Made by a program: the position numbers and the translations under genes | Assembly (NCBI GenBank): GCA_019843655.1 | Contig: JACDQD010000005.1 | Coordinates: forward strand, 10,009,575 to 10,073,574 | DNA: 64,000 nucleotides | Source of the DNA: Lethocerus indicus | Lineage: Eukaryota > Arthropoda > Insecta > Hemiptera > Belostomatidae | Reading direction: 5' to 3' | Shown here: piece after piece, positions 45,138 to 56,830 of the stretch | Layout: each line of letters opens with the position of its first letter | How positions within the stretch are numbered: the first letter of the stretch is position 1 | Notes under the pieces: generated by a model | Told to the model about the DNA's origin: nothing | The model's input: the letters and a program-made list of their open reading frames with translations, nothing else | Databases searched by the model: none

Positions 45138-47300
45138 TGGGATACGGTGGGACGGTTGGGCCGAGAGGGGGAGAAGGCCTAGTGAATGGCCGGCCATTTG
45201 AATGACAAAGCCCCCTGCCACCACCCCCCTCTTCTTCCCCCTTCCCCGCAGGGATAAAAGGGTTACCTACGGGAGAAGGGTCTCCTAGAGACAATGCGAA
45301 AGGACGCCGGGGAGAAACTAAAATCTACATACCGTCGCTCAACACAAACATATGGCACTCGACCGCTCGCTTCCTGCCGTCTCAGCCTCCTCCCCTTCAC
45401 ACCGGCCTTCCCCCCCGCCCTCCCCACCAAGGGGTCATAATTCGCTTTCCACCGCTCCTTTCCATTCTTCCTGGGGTTACAGTCCGAAATTTTATTTAAG
45501 CTTTCGCGACAAAATAACCAGAATTCCATCCCTAAAAGTAATCACTCGGTAAACATTTTTATTATTCTAGAATTCGAATTTCTTCGAAACTGTTTTCATA
45601 CTTCAACTGATTTTTGATTAATGTAGCGTTGATGAACTATACTTCTACTAACATAAGTAAAAAACCGAAACACGGCGATTTAAGCATTTTACCCTTTTAC
45701 CTGCCCTAATGAAATATTCCTACATCCACGACGAACAGAGGTGACTCTCAATTAATTTAATTTCTGCTGTCCGCATTGAAATAAACCCTTATAAATATGC
45801 TAATATAAAGTATTACACGTAACCCTTCGCAGAATGATCGGTCTTGTATGTGGTAAGGAATACGAAACAATGTACAATATGCACCCCCCACCGTCCACAA
45901 CGGGCGTGAGTTGGTTTTCTTATGAGGGGATCAGTTATAGAAAAAACCAAGTCTAAAATTATTATTAGTCAATGTTCGAATTCCCCCTATTCTGTTCATT
46001 AATCCAGACAATCTCCGGACCTATCTTCGGATAATAATTATTTTATAGAATATTCTATACAATTCAGTATTCAATTTCTGTCTGTAGCGATCGGCCACAG
46101 CACAGATTAAAAGGCGTGTGTATGTGTTTGGGTACTCTTTTGATAACGGGGTTTGGAACAAATATGGCTTATGAGTATATAGGATGGGAGTATATAGATA
46201 GATATACCACGATTCCTGAATAGTTTGGCCTATTGCAAGGAAATCTCTCCGCTCACAAAGATATTACAGGCCGGCGTTTGAGCCTGCCGGGTCTTGTGAC
46301 GGCCCCGACTGTTTGAACACAGCGCGCCGAGCACAGTCTCCCCGTAATAATATTGAACGCTCAATTAACACCACGCCGGGCATAAACCGCTGTGCAAACC
46401 GCCGCCTCACAATTAGACTTCTGTTTCTCGCATTCCTGTGTACGTCGGGGGGCCTCCACACGTAAAACTCCGCCGCGTCGGTCGAAATGAAAAAACCAAA
46501 TAATTATTCAGCGCCGTTTCCCTTTTCAGTTTTCATCCCTTCCTCCCCCCCCCCCCGCCGGTCACACAGGTTTTCCCACAGGACGGACCGCGAGCGGAAT
46601 TTTTATTTGCCTCTGAAACCGAGAGACGCCTAAAAAGAGGCATAAATTTACATTCGGACACAAATGCCTATTGTAGCCGATACAACCGCGGCCTTCGCGA
46701 CGCGGCGATAATAACTGTTTATTGGCGACAGTGGAGAAAACGTACAATAATAATAATAATTACTTTTCTATTCCCGGCGGAATCACCGACCCACACGGAA
46801 TCCGGATGATTCCTCGGTGATCATACCGGGAATCGCTGCGGTAATTGTTTTCCCTGAAGGCGGGAAGGATGAAAAACTGCGTGAAAATATATATATATAT
46901 AAAGCGGGTTAGAAAGGAATTATGTATGCAAATTCGGTCCCCGCTTAAATGTTAAAGGAATATGAATCATATTGACGGAATGTACCGCAGTGAATGCAGA
47001 CATCCTGGATCGTGGGTAACGGATAATTAAATATTCTGCCGCACTTACGTACGATAAATTCTAGGCGAACGTTCCCGAGCTTTCCCGAGAAGAGGAGAGA
47101 GCGCTTAAAAATTTGACTCACCGAGCTCCTCTTATCATTCGTCCCGACGCCTTTTTGCCATTGTCTCCGTTTGGGGGTAGTGGGGGAGAGGGGCTTAGTC
47201 CGTCTAAGCCGGGGCGATACTTCGCAAAACGGATCGGACCGCGATTTTTAATGCGTTCATTTTCGCCCGAGCGCCGAAGGTTAACTTTTATCAGTTAGCA
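45138..47300. other. Mixed mosaic
   Basis: The palindrome AATGGCCGGCCATT lies at 45185-45198. A C/CT-rich part at 45370-45430 and a C-run at 46545-46556 are notable. An ATGCAAAT octamer lies at 46926-46933 next to a short AT run (46889-46901). No gene is supported. Confidence 0.35.
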
Positions 47301-48440
47301 ACAGGCCCCGGCCGTCGCCACCTCCTCCTCCCGGTCTCATTAACACTCCTATTTATTGCCTTTCTATTATTCTTCTGTTTTGTGTTTTCGAAAGGGAGGA
47401 GGAACTGTGCAATTCCCTTCGGAGTGAATCAATTCACTGACGTCTGTGGGAAAACTCGGTTGAAGTTTTTAATTTACGCTAGGCATAAATTACTCGGTGA
47501 AATTTACGATTGCGCTTCGTAAAACATCCGCCGTTCATTTTCAATATATTTTTCCGGTCCGGTAACCGGCCTAATTAATATTGGCCTAGTGCTACGCCGG
47601 CGTGAAGTGTAAAGGTTTTACCGACCTCGTTATCCAAATTAATTTAAATTTCTTCAGAGCTGAGGGTGTTATAAGACAGAGAGTGAAATAAAACGAGAGA
47701 TTTAAAAATATTTTCATTGGGGTTTCTCGCAATTAGACTGGTTTCGGCTCGACGTAGAGAGGTGCTTCCGATAAAGAATCGGCCGCCGAACATTTCAACA
47801 TAGCGTATTATGCAATACGGTGAAAATAATAAGGTCGAGAGCAGTTATGCCAAATAAATGAATCGGTCGGACCACGATTTGACCGCGTTGACCCGCGCTG
47901 CCGAGAAATCCTTGTTTATGTGGGGCGGGAGGGGGTGTTTCGAACCGGCCGGGTTGTGAGAGCGCTAAGGCGCTACGAAATTGATGTTATAATTTATTAA
48001 GAAGAGCCATTGTGTAGGCTGTGTTTCGGACCGCTCTCCAATTCATTAGGCTTCGGCGCCGTATTTATGCCGGCCCGAATCGTCGGTGAAATTCGTTCCG
48101 AGGGCCCCGTAAATTCGTGGCCCTAATAATCCGTGTAATGGGGCCGATACCGGTGTCGAATCCCTGCCCGTCCGAAATGAGTTTATTGCCCCCGTCCACT
48201 CATTAGGCCGGCCCGTCATTAGGGGCGTCGTTAATACGCGCCCCAATAACAATAACTTTCTACACAAATTGGTCAAAAGGCTGTTTTGAATAAACGCCCG
48301 CCCACTGCCGGCGTAAAAACATGTTTTCAAATCCGAAACCTTTTACGGTGAAAGTATTCCGTTCGTCCGCCGTGTGTGTCGATACAGTTCCGTTGACCCA
48401 TTATACCGACGGAATAAAAATCCTCGTTAACCCAATTTTT
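47301..48440. other. ATTA/CG-rich block, likely regulatory
   Basis: At 47990-48260 words such as CATTAGG, CCTAATAATCC and GTTAATACGC recur among GGCCGGCCC and GGGGCC words. ATTA is the core bound by homeodomain proteins. This is the densest example of this texture, which suggests an enhancer or conserved element. No exon is supported. Confidence 0.35.
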
Positions 48441-50115
48441 ACTCGTCAAATTTTTATAAAAAAGATCGTAACAGTTTCTTAATAACTCTTATCGCTGTTT
48501 ACACTTATCCTATCCACAATTACATTATACTGATTTAGGACCCTCTGTTTATCAATACTCTCATTCCCTCCCGAGTTGAGTGGTTTTCATTGAAATTGAC
48601 AAAAACAATTTAAATATTAATTTACTCTTAATCCAACCGGAATTACAATATTTGATAGTGTCTTTATGTGCTTTATAAGTATGTCGACATCTATTTATTT
48701 TATAAATTCGGAATTTATTACTTTTTTATGCATTAAACACGAATACCTTATATTAACAAATGTCACAGGGTACCATGTGCGACAGGAGTGTGTTCGGAGT
48801 AGCCGGGAGCGGCGCTCGTGTGCGCTTCAGAAACGTAATTATACGACTGTATTTTATGACCAACACCTGTTCGAGACGTACACCACTCCGGCCAAATGTC
48901 ACTTTTCTTTCTTTTTCCCCAACAACATCCCGTTAACCTTAATTAATAACACGATCGGAACCGTTAATTAATAACGCGAGGAAAACGAAAAATGAACGAA
49001 ACGGTGGGTGAAGGGTGCCGGCACAACCGGGTGCGTCCGCCGCCGCGATTTGGAGAAAAATTCAACGGGAAACGAAAATCCGTTTTTCCTTTTCATTTAA
49101 TTGGCCCGCAGAAATCGTTTAATAGCAAAACAATAAACACTATTCAATCAGTACCAACGAACTTCTGAAATGATACATCTGCAGAGGTCTTGGGCTCGTT
49201 ATAATTCAAAAAATAATTCTTTGACACCACCCTTCCAGAAGGAATTACTTTTAAATCGTGGACGGTAACATCTAATCCGCACTAAATCTCCGTTTAGTAC
49301 ACTACAATGACCAGGGTATTTATTGAAAAATATATATTAGCGTTATTACGTATCATTTTGCCTTGCCCTATACTTTTCTGTACGCAGAACATTATTTTAC
49401 AGTTCGAAGATTTTCACAGGGAATCGTGAAGGCTATACTGAGCATTGAGAATTTTTATTCTTCAACAGTCGAAGTAGTCGGTAGCGAATCTCAAATTTCG
49501 AATGTCGAAACGCGTTTATCCAATTGATCTTGTAATTTTTCCGAATTAGTTGGAAGGATAACTTCCGAAGGAGGGAGACATGCGTGCTGATCCAGAAGTG
49601 GGCTGGTTGGAATTCAGGGGAGGACCCGGGGGTCGGCCACACATAGCCAGGAATGCCACCTGTTAGGCTGCCAATCACCAAGATTTAAACCAAAGGGAAT
49701 CGATCCATGACAAATTTCTTTTCGACCTGTTTTTTTTAGAGCATATCCATACCTGTATATAAATAGGCAGCCAATGGCCGGTTTAATTTCTTGTTTATAA
49801 AAAGCCACGAGGTAATACTGAAGAACTGTCGCCTTTATTGAATATATAACTAACGCGCGTTAACCAGAAAAAATTAAACGTTCCGCTGTTTAAATGTAAA
49901 ATCGAAAAAATAATACATAGATTTATTGAGTGGTTTTGGAAAATCATTCTGAGATTTTCAGTCTGGCTCCTCTGACGCTTAGTACTACTCTTGGCCATCT
50001 TAAATGTAAAACTCTGTATTTTTCCGTTGTTAACAGAGGGCGATGACAAGCGCCCGAAACTCATCCAGCATCCGATAAAGCAATCAGGATACCGACAAAT
50101 GTTCATGACGTAAAT
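48441..50115. other. AT-rich to mixed intronic stretch
   Basis: Open frames around 49433-50106 on the minus strand have no recognised domains. No simple repeats or hairpins were noted. Confidence 0.4.
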
Positions 50116-50290
50116 AAAAAAAATTCTAGTTTAATATACCTGTTTTGTGGTCTGCGAGGGGTTGGAATACTGTAGGTTCGTGATGTTTCTGTCTCCTCTC
50201 GCCGGTCTAGCAAAAGACCAAACCAGCGAGAGGAGACAGAAACATCACGAACCTACAGTAAAAAAATTCTATTTAATACAAACCGTTTTT
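50116..50290. mobile_element. Foldback repeat element with a perfect 35-bp hairpin, copy B
   Basis: A 35-bp arm at 50168-50202 is exactly inverted at 50226-50260 around a 23-nt loop whose ends (GGTCT/AGACC) also pair. The left arm extends to about 50139 with the sequence seen in copy A at 39468-39500. Near-identical A/T-rich flanks (50116-50146 and 50260-50290, both containing AAAAAAATTCT and TTTAATA) border the unit, like a long degenerate target duplication or a local duplication made by template switching. The arms are identical while copy A is diverged, so this hairpin is younger or has been homogenised. Confidence 0.65.
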
Positions 50291-51140
50291 TTTTTTAAAG
50301 TGTAATGTAAATTACGCCGTGCGTAGTCTATATAGAGATATGTGCGGAGTATATACAAATATGAAAGGGTTTTATGTTATCGGAGGGTCGGGCCTCTGGG
50401 ACACAGGTAAGAGGGGCCCCGGAGTCTGGAGTCCGGATAATTGGAGCCATTTAAGTTACCTCCCTCTCCCTTTCTCTCTCTCCCTCTCGGCCACTGCTCT
50501 ATCGTCCGTCTCTCTTTCTATACCTAAAAGTAAAACCGGTAGTCCGGGCTATCTTGGGCCGGGGCCCTGAGGAATGCAGCCGACCCGGGCGAAGGCTTCG
50601 TCACCCCACCGCCACTATAATTTCGGAGTCGAATTTTCGGAATATGTCGGGATCGAGAGGGAAGGTTCCAGTTGCAGTTTGGACGAACAAGGTCTGATGG
50701 ACTGCTACAGCCATACTTCAAATACTCGATAAAGAAATGCAGTCAAAATAAATGCTTAATGCGAGTTGAAAAATTGATGGGTTAAATGGCAAATCTTCGC
50801 GTTCACGCCTTGTTCTGTTCACAAATGGAAAACAAAAAGGTTATGTTAAAGATAAACTTTAAGATTTAAAAATAAGGGGTGGGTGCCTACCATTGTGCCT
50901 TTTTGTATTTTATCTATTAGGAATTGTTTCTTCTTTATTTATTTTTGTTAAGGTTATCGTACGATCACTCAATGCCCGCAAACCTTTCAAGGGATAGGCA
51001 AGAGCTTCTGAGATTCTTTCCCAGTTGGTCACATGCACCGTGCAATTGCAAATATGCGGTTGTATTCGAGACATTGAACCGGCCGGGGGGACCAAAGTTT
51101 TTCACCAAGCGGAAACCTCTCCCATAATTGAGCTTGATCG
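50291..51140. other. Mixed stretch with a CT-rich patch and a donor-terminated small frame
   Basis: A T-run (50287-50297) starts the block. CT-rich sequence lies at 50458-50520. The only exon-like signal is the small frame ending at 50406, described separately. Confidence 0.35.
50361..50406 (+). CDS. Candidate alternative start exon (weak)
   Basis: The ATG at 50361 is followed by 15 codons plus one base (MKGFYVIGGSGLWDT) and then by a consensus donor, ACACAG|GTAAGA, with GT at 50407. The phase-1 end is the same as that of the exon at 2822-2858, so it could splice to the same downstream exon. An upstream in-frame ATG at 50340 would lengthen it by seven codons. Promoter evidence is absent. Confidence 0.12.
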
Positions 51141-52270
51141 CGCGTCGAGAAATACCTTCCGATTCCGTGGAATGCCGATCTCTCTAATCACAACTAAATA
51201 AGTACAGTAAACGCCGGGCGTTTAATTAGTTTTCGCCGTTATCGTTTGTCGATCGAAAGACCGAACCAATTATAACCTCGGCCGGACCGCTTCTTATGAT
51301 ATTAAGCGCGCCTATAATTTATGTGCGCGGGGGCAAATATTACTGTAAACCGTCCAGATGGTTAACCCGTACTGGCAGTCATCCTTATTATTTAATTAAT
51401 CCTAATTAGTATCGGCCGTAATTATGAGAAACCCGCGGCTATTTTTTTTTTACCGACCGATTGTTTGTTGTCCATCGTTTAGGAAGGGGGACATTCGAAG
51501 GAAGGGGAGAATTCGGTGAAAAACTGGAGTTAGGTAAGATCGTAGGATAGAAGAGAGACTCAGAGCCAAATAACATCAGCAGTATCGCAGCAATGGCAAC
51601 CACCAATGGAATACAAATAATAACTGTAACAAAAACAAATACTCATAAAATAAAGCCTTTTTTGACGGGTATTACACCCAGCAAACGCCGCCGGTTCACG
51701 TTTTAATTCCTCACGCGGGGGGCGAGACAAATTGTCGCGCCTCGAAAGTTTCGCTTATTCTTCCATTTAAATTTGTTCATTCCTCAGGTGTGAACCGCCC
51801 ACGGGGCCGCCCACGCTCTCCCAACAATTGCACTTAATGCCAAGGAAACGCCACACTGTAGAGCTGTTCTCTGAGCCAACCTCCGGTCCTGTCTATCGGT
51901 CCTTCCTCCTCCGCCTACTCCTCCTCCTCCTCCTCCACTTAACTACATCGCCGGCAGAAACGGAATCCGACGAGCAATAAAAACGACAGTAGCCCAGTTT
52001 TAATACCGCCAATAGAAAATACACTATACCCATATGTATTGGCTCTTGGCTGGCCGCGAGTGGGCTTTTATGGATATTTATGGTTATCGTGCCAACTATA
52101 TGGTCGGCGTAAGAATATTGTATTTCATTATAGGAATAATACACCTTTGTGTGTTTGTGCGTGTATATATATGTATTTTTTAATGCGAGTGCACGAGATA
52201 TAATGTACTCCGGAATCACCAATAAAAGTTTTATGCGTATAAATGACACTACATCCATTAATTATAACTA
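51141..52270. other. Mixed mosaic with a CTC run
   Basis: A CTC trinucleotide patch lies at 51904-51937. ATTAATTAAT words next to GGCCGTAATT (51390-51430) continue the regulatory-looking texture. No gene is supported. Confidence 0.35.
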
Positions 52271-54540
52271 CATAGGTTTGAAATAACCTATAACGTTCGC
52301 TCCTTGTCGAGAATTTACCGTAGAGCAGATTAATATATTCTACCCGAGGTTAATAGCGTCTCCATTTTGAAATTCGTTGAGATAAATCTTAAATAAATAA
52401 TCCGTGACACGAATTATCATTAACATCCATCAGTGGTCGGGTTTCATGCCTCGAAATAATTAAAAGTTTTCAATTTGATTGGGGACGTTTTCCTTACATG
52501 TGTTCCTTTAAGAAGGTCATGTCTAAGAACAATGAAGTAGGCAAGGTAGAATGGATGGACTTAAAAGGGAAATACAACCCATGGAATTCGGGAGGATGAC
52601 CTGTTTCGAACTGAGCCGAAGATAGTTCATGCAATACCTTATTGGTACGTAAATTGAATTACCCTCAATTTAATAAGGCGCCAGTAAACGTAGACAACAC
52701 TGCAATGAACACGTGTTCCTCGGTCTTTCCCTAGTCACTTTGTTTTCCTACAAGAATTTGATAACACACTGCAAACTTGATAAACCAGGAGGAAAAGGAT
52801 GAGATTGTCGTTGGTGATACTTGGTAAGTAACAATTATAGAGCTCAATGTGCCAACTGCGGCCACTTATGCGCTTCGCTGCACGATTTATGTTTGTCGAA
52901 AACATTTTTCCGTCTTTCGAAGCGGGAGAAAGATGAGAGTTAATCGTGGCCGGGGTATAGGACGGGTCACTCTTCATAACTGCACTATTCCCACGGCTGC
53001 AGAGTTTGTGTAATTTTCCGTTTTTTTTTTTAAATGTTTTTTTATTTCCGTTTTCCCCCGAGAAGGCAGAAGAGATACCGATACACGGGCGAATATGGCT
53101 TCTGTTCACGTCACCGCCGTATTGGTTTTAAGCAGTGTGTACAGCGAGCCGAGAAACCCGAGCGATTAATCTCCGTTCTGAAAGCATCCGAACATCTATC
53201 ACACAGTAAATATACATTCTACAGTATACTTCGGCAATAACGTTTGCGTGCATGAAATGTAAATTTAAAAAAACTTGTTTTTGTAAATAATGGTATTCAT
53301 GTAATAGCTGTAAATTATTAACTGCAGGCTGTACGGTGTTACGAAATGTAATGAATAGATACAAATTTTTTAAAAAGATCAAATATGTTGTTTCAAAATT
53401 ATTGCATAAAGGAATAATAAAATTAATTTTTTACCGTATTCACCATTTGAATAGTGTAAATGTATTAACAAAATAGTGAGCACATAAGTTACCATCGAAT
53501 GCAGGTACCCGATTGAGTAATGTTGGGAGTTGAGGTACAGTATAAATCTTGATATCTTTAAAAAATAGACTTAGTTTTATACAGGCATAATTTGGACTGC
53601 ATTGACTGGTACGTCATATTTATTAGGTATGATCGATTGAGATCGCATGAGCACGAGATTCTTACAGGCTGTACAGACTTAAAATTCTCTAGCGTTCGGA
53701 AGTCACTTCAAAATCGTTGCTAGCGTTCATAGATTTTCTTTTTTCGTCTTCTTCCGCCGGGTAATCTCCTCTGGTTTTTGAATGTGGAAGGGCGGGAAGG
53801 GGGGAACGGGCATATCTCCTTGACCGTAGTCTCGTTCCCCCCTTGTGCTCCCTTTTTTACGTACCACGACCTTGATTTGACTTATGAACATGTGTTCTAT
53901 ATGTACGCCTCTCCAGCTCCGTACAGCGATGTGCCGCAAATTAACGAGTAAGAAATAATCAATCACAATTGGCCACACCCGTTCATTGACGGAGTTCCTA
54001 ACTTCAACCTCCACAATATAAAGTAGATTTCGCACGATGAACCGAGATTATTCAATTTTTCTAAGCCGACAGAGTGCTTGAAACTTATTTTCAACGCCTA
54101 TAAACGATTGGTTGACACAGCATTTGTACAATACCGTACCGCCTGATGATTTCAATTTTTCGAATGGACTCACTACCCAACCCGAAATGTGATACACCTG
54201 AACTGTTGGCAAGCTTATCGCTTACCTTGTCGTTCTCCTACATTCTCTTATATGCTGATGCTGAAGTGTTTGTGAAGTGTTGCAGAAAATGTGTAAAAAT
54301 CCGTAGGCTGAATTACGAAATTCATAGGAAAGACAACTCGGTCGATTTATAAGAGATATGGGCGACAATACCTTGCACGTTACATCGTTAGTAGTAATCC
54401 TCGAAGCGGTTATTAATAATTTGAAAATATATGTCCTGTTTTGAACAGAGATGAAAACGTGGTGCCGTGCGTGTACATATATGGAGAAATATTTTTCGAA
54501 TCAATTTCATCGAGGACACGTTTGCCTAGTTGCCTCTCTA
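52271..54540. other. AT-rich intronic stretch
   Basis: Two minus-strand frames of 102-124 codons (52735-53109 and 53727-54035) show no recognised domain. Nothing else is supported apart from the short start-like interval at 52799. Confidence 0.4.
52799..52823 (+). CDS. Candidate signal-peptide-like start exon (very weak)
   Basis: The ATG at 52799 gives MRLSLVIL plus one base before a perfect donor, TTG|GTAAGT (GT at 52824), again ending in phase 1. An Arg followed by a hydrophobic run resembles the start of a signal peptide split by an intron. With only eight codons, chance is the leading explanation. Confidence 0.1.
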
Positions 54541-55500
54541 ATTAGTGGCCACACTACAACTATTCTTCGGTTTTGAGTGCCGGTTGAAATATTGGAGTAA
54601 TTCAATCCTTTAAATATCCCACCTTTCTCCCTGTTTGACCGGTTTTAAAACTTTCCGAGTACTTGAATGGGCAGTGCGGGCATGTAAGCATTATCGGCTG
54701 TACGGGTCCGGCGTAGGCCGCTATTGATATAACAGGTTTTTCGGCTACCAGATCGGAGGCCCTCCTGACAAACGATCCCGTCCCGCCGCCAGATAACGAT
54801 CTCCCGGGTGTTCGAAGTCGGTCAACTTTTTAGAATCGGCTATTTGGAAACAGTCCAAAAGTGTTCTCCTTTTCTAATTTCATTCTTGTTTATTTATTTT
54901 TTTTTCGGTCTACTCGGACTTCGCCGGAGAAACTTTCCGGGCGAATGGGGAACGAAAGCCAAATAAAGAATCGTTATAGGTCTACGTAGGAATCAGGAAA
55001 GTGGTCGAAGAATGTTTTCAAAATTCTATTCTTGTATCTTGTATGTTCCTACCGAATATTCCAATGATCAAGAAAACATAGAACAACTAATTAGATCTGG
55101 GAAAATAGAAATTGGTGTTAGTTTCCAAAATAATTTTTTTTTTGAACCATCAAAGAAATTATTCAGCATCCGGTCTTACCGTGTATGCAATTAACGCAAC
55201 AGTGGGTGAGGCTCCATCGGCAACTGACATTTCGTACTGTAAATAGCGATAAGACGAAACTGTAAAGTCAACAGGTACTATCAGCTTAAGAACACCGAAA
55301 TAATTTCGGGTATGAGAAGGAGGCATTCCAGAAAGAAACCAACTGTGAGTGGAAACGTAACAGCGATATCCCAGAAAAATATTTCTGTACGGTAAATATC
55401 GACGGAAATGTCAAAATATAAGGTATTTATAGTTGTTTTTCTGGGAAGGGTAGGCAAATCTTCTGGTAATCCGTTGTACCCCGGGCGTAGAGTAATTTTT
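54541..55500. other. Mixed intronic stretch
   Basis: A CG-rich patch at 54660-54840 and a T-run at 54893-54904 are noted. No exon is supported. Confidence 0.4.
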
Positions 55501-56830
55501 CAGGTGAAGCAATGTTGGCGGGGCCGCCGCCGATAACCCGGCCGCACGATAAGATAACGCCGCAGAACGGACGGAAAGTGTAATTGCGGCTAATTAATTC
55601 GTTATTAAATTTGAATTACGAAGACCGCGCTTCTTAATTTATACCCTCCGTTTCGAGTCATCGCTTCGGTACGGGAACAGCCCCGTAGGGCGGGAATTTT
55701 TGCGTTATTTCTAACCGGCGTACGATATCGAACGAAACTGGCGATAAAATTACTAACGCGTCGAATAAATGTTGATTTATCGGACCCGGACACCGACTGC
55801 GCGGACTGCGGCCACTCCCACATTATTAAATGTTTGATTTCTTAGTCCTGCAGTTCGGGAGCGGAGATATTCTATTATAGTGTGTCGGGTGGGTATTTTA
55901 ATTTAATTCGCCTGGACGGAAATCCAGCTTACGCTGAAAACAATTTTCCGAATTCAACGACGGGAGTGTATTACAGGTTTACTTACATTTCTGCAGATAT
56001 CTCGCCAATTTATCGTGCAATGGAGGGTAAATGATGGGCCCTGTTCCAACAGCCGTTAATACCGCGCGTGTCGTACTCTTCATCAGAGCGCATATTTATT
56101 CACCGCCCGGAGCGATAAAACCAATTGGTTCTCGGTGACCTTTCTTTGAAGGGGGTTCTCCTAAGTAAACTCGGTTGAGACTACGTGCTCGGACCACGGC
56201 GCCCTTAAAACCCGTTCTGAGCGGCCGGCGTACGGGTCCGTTCCCCGCTCTGGATGTCGTGTAATTTATCATACTCGCTTCAAATTAGCACTTATCGGCT
56301 CTCCTAAACGACCGGGCCCGTATTCCGCTGACCTTTCGGCGCGGATCGCTCGCTTTCCAGTGCGTACCGGAGTAAAATGCCAGCCCAATACCGGTAATTG
56401 GCGTTCGGGATATCCCGCCAATTTCATTCAATCGCGGGACGGGTCGCGGCTCGAAAATCTTCGGCGGCGGCGGCGGCGGCTATCGGGCGCGCCTCCACCG
56501 ACAGCGGCGTTACGCGTTTTTCTGGCACCTATTAATAACGGCCTCGCCTCGGTTGAATATTTAATAGGCGAAGTGGCCACAAATTCATGTGGCTTACAAG
56601 CGTGGCCGCACTCTCGGGTCATTCAGTTAGTTAACCTCCCTGTCCTTGTTGCCTCGGGGCCCGGCTCAGAGGCGAAACCTCGCAGTTCTTGTCCAACCGA
56701 AATTCCCCCCGCCTCCTTTAAAAATAAATACGCTTTATTCGGCGCCGTAAAATCGAACTTACCTCTACTGTATATCATGCCTAGTGCTATAATTGCCACA
56801 TCACATACGATGCTTTATTAAAAATAGTGA
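55501..56830. promoter_or_regulatory. CG/ATTA mosaic with a GATA cluster
   Basis: GATAAC at 55532-55537 and an overlapping GATAAGATAAC at 55548-55558 give three GATA cores in 27 bp, set in CG-rich sequence and followed by GCTAATTAATTCGTTATTAAA. This resembles an enhancer element. A CGG run at about 56461-56480 lies further right. No exon is supported. Confidence 0.3.
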
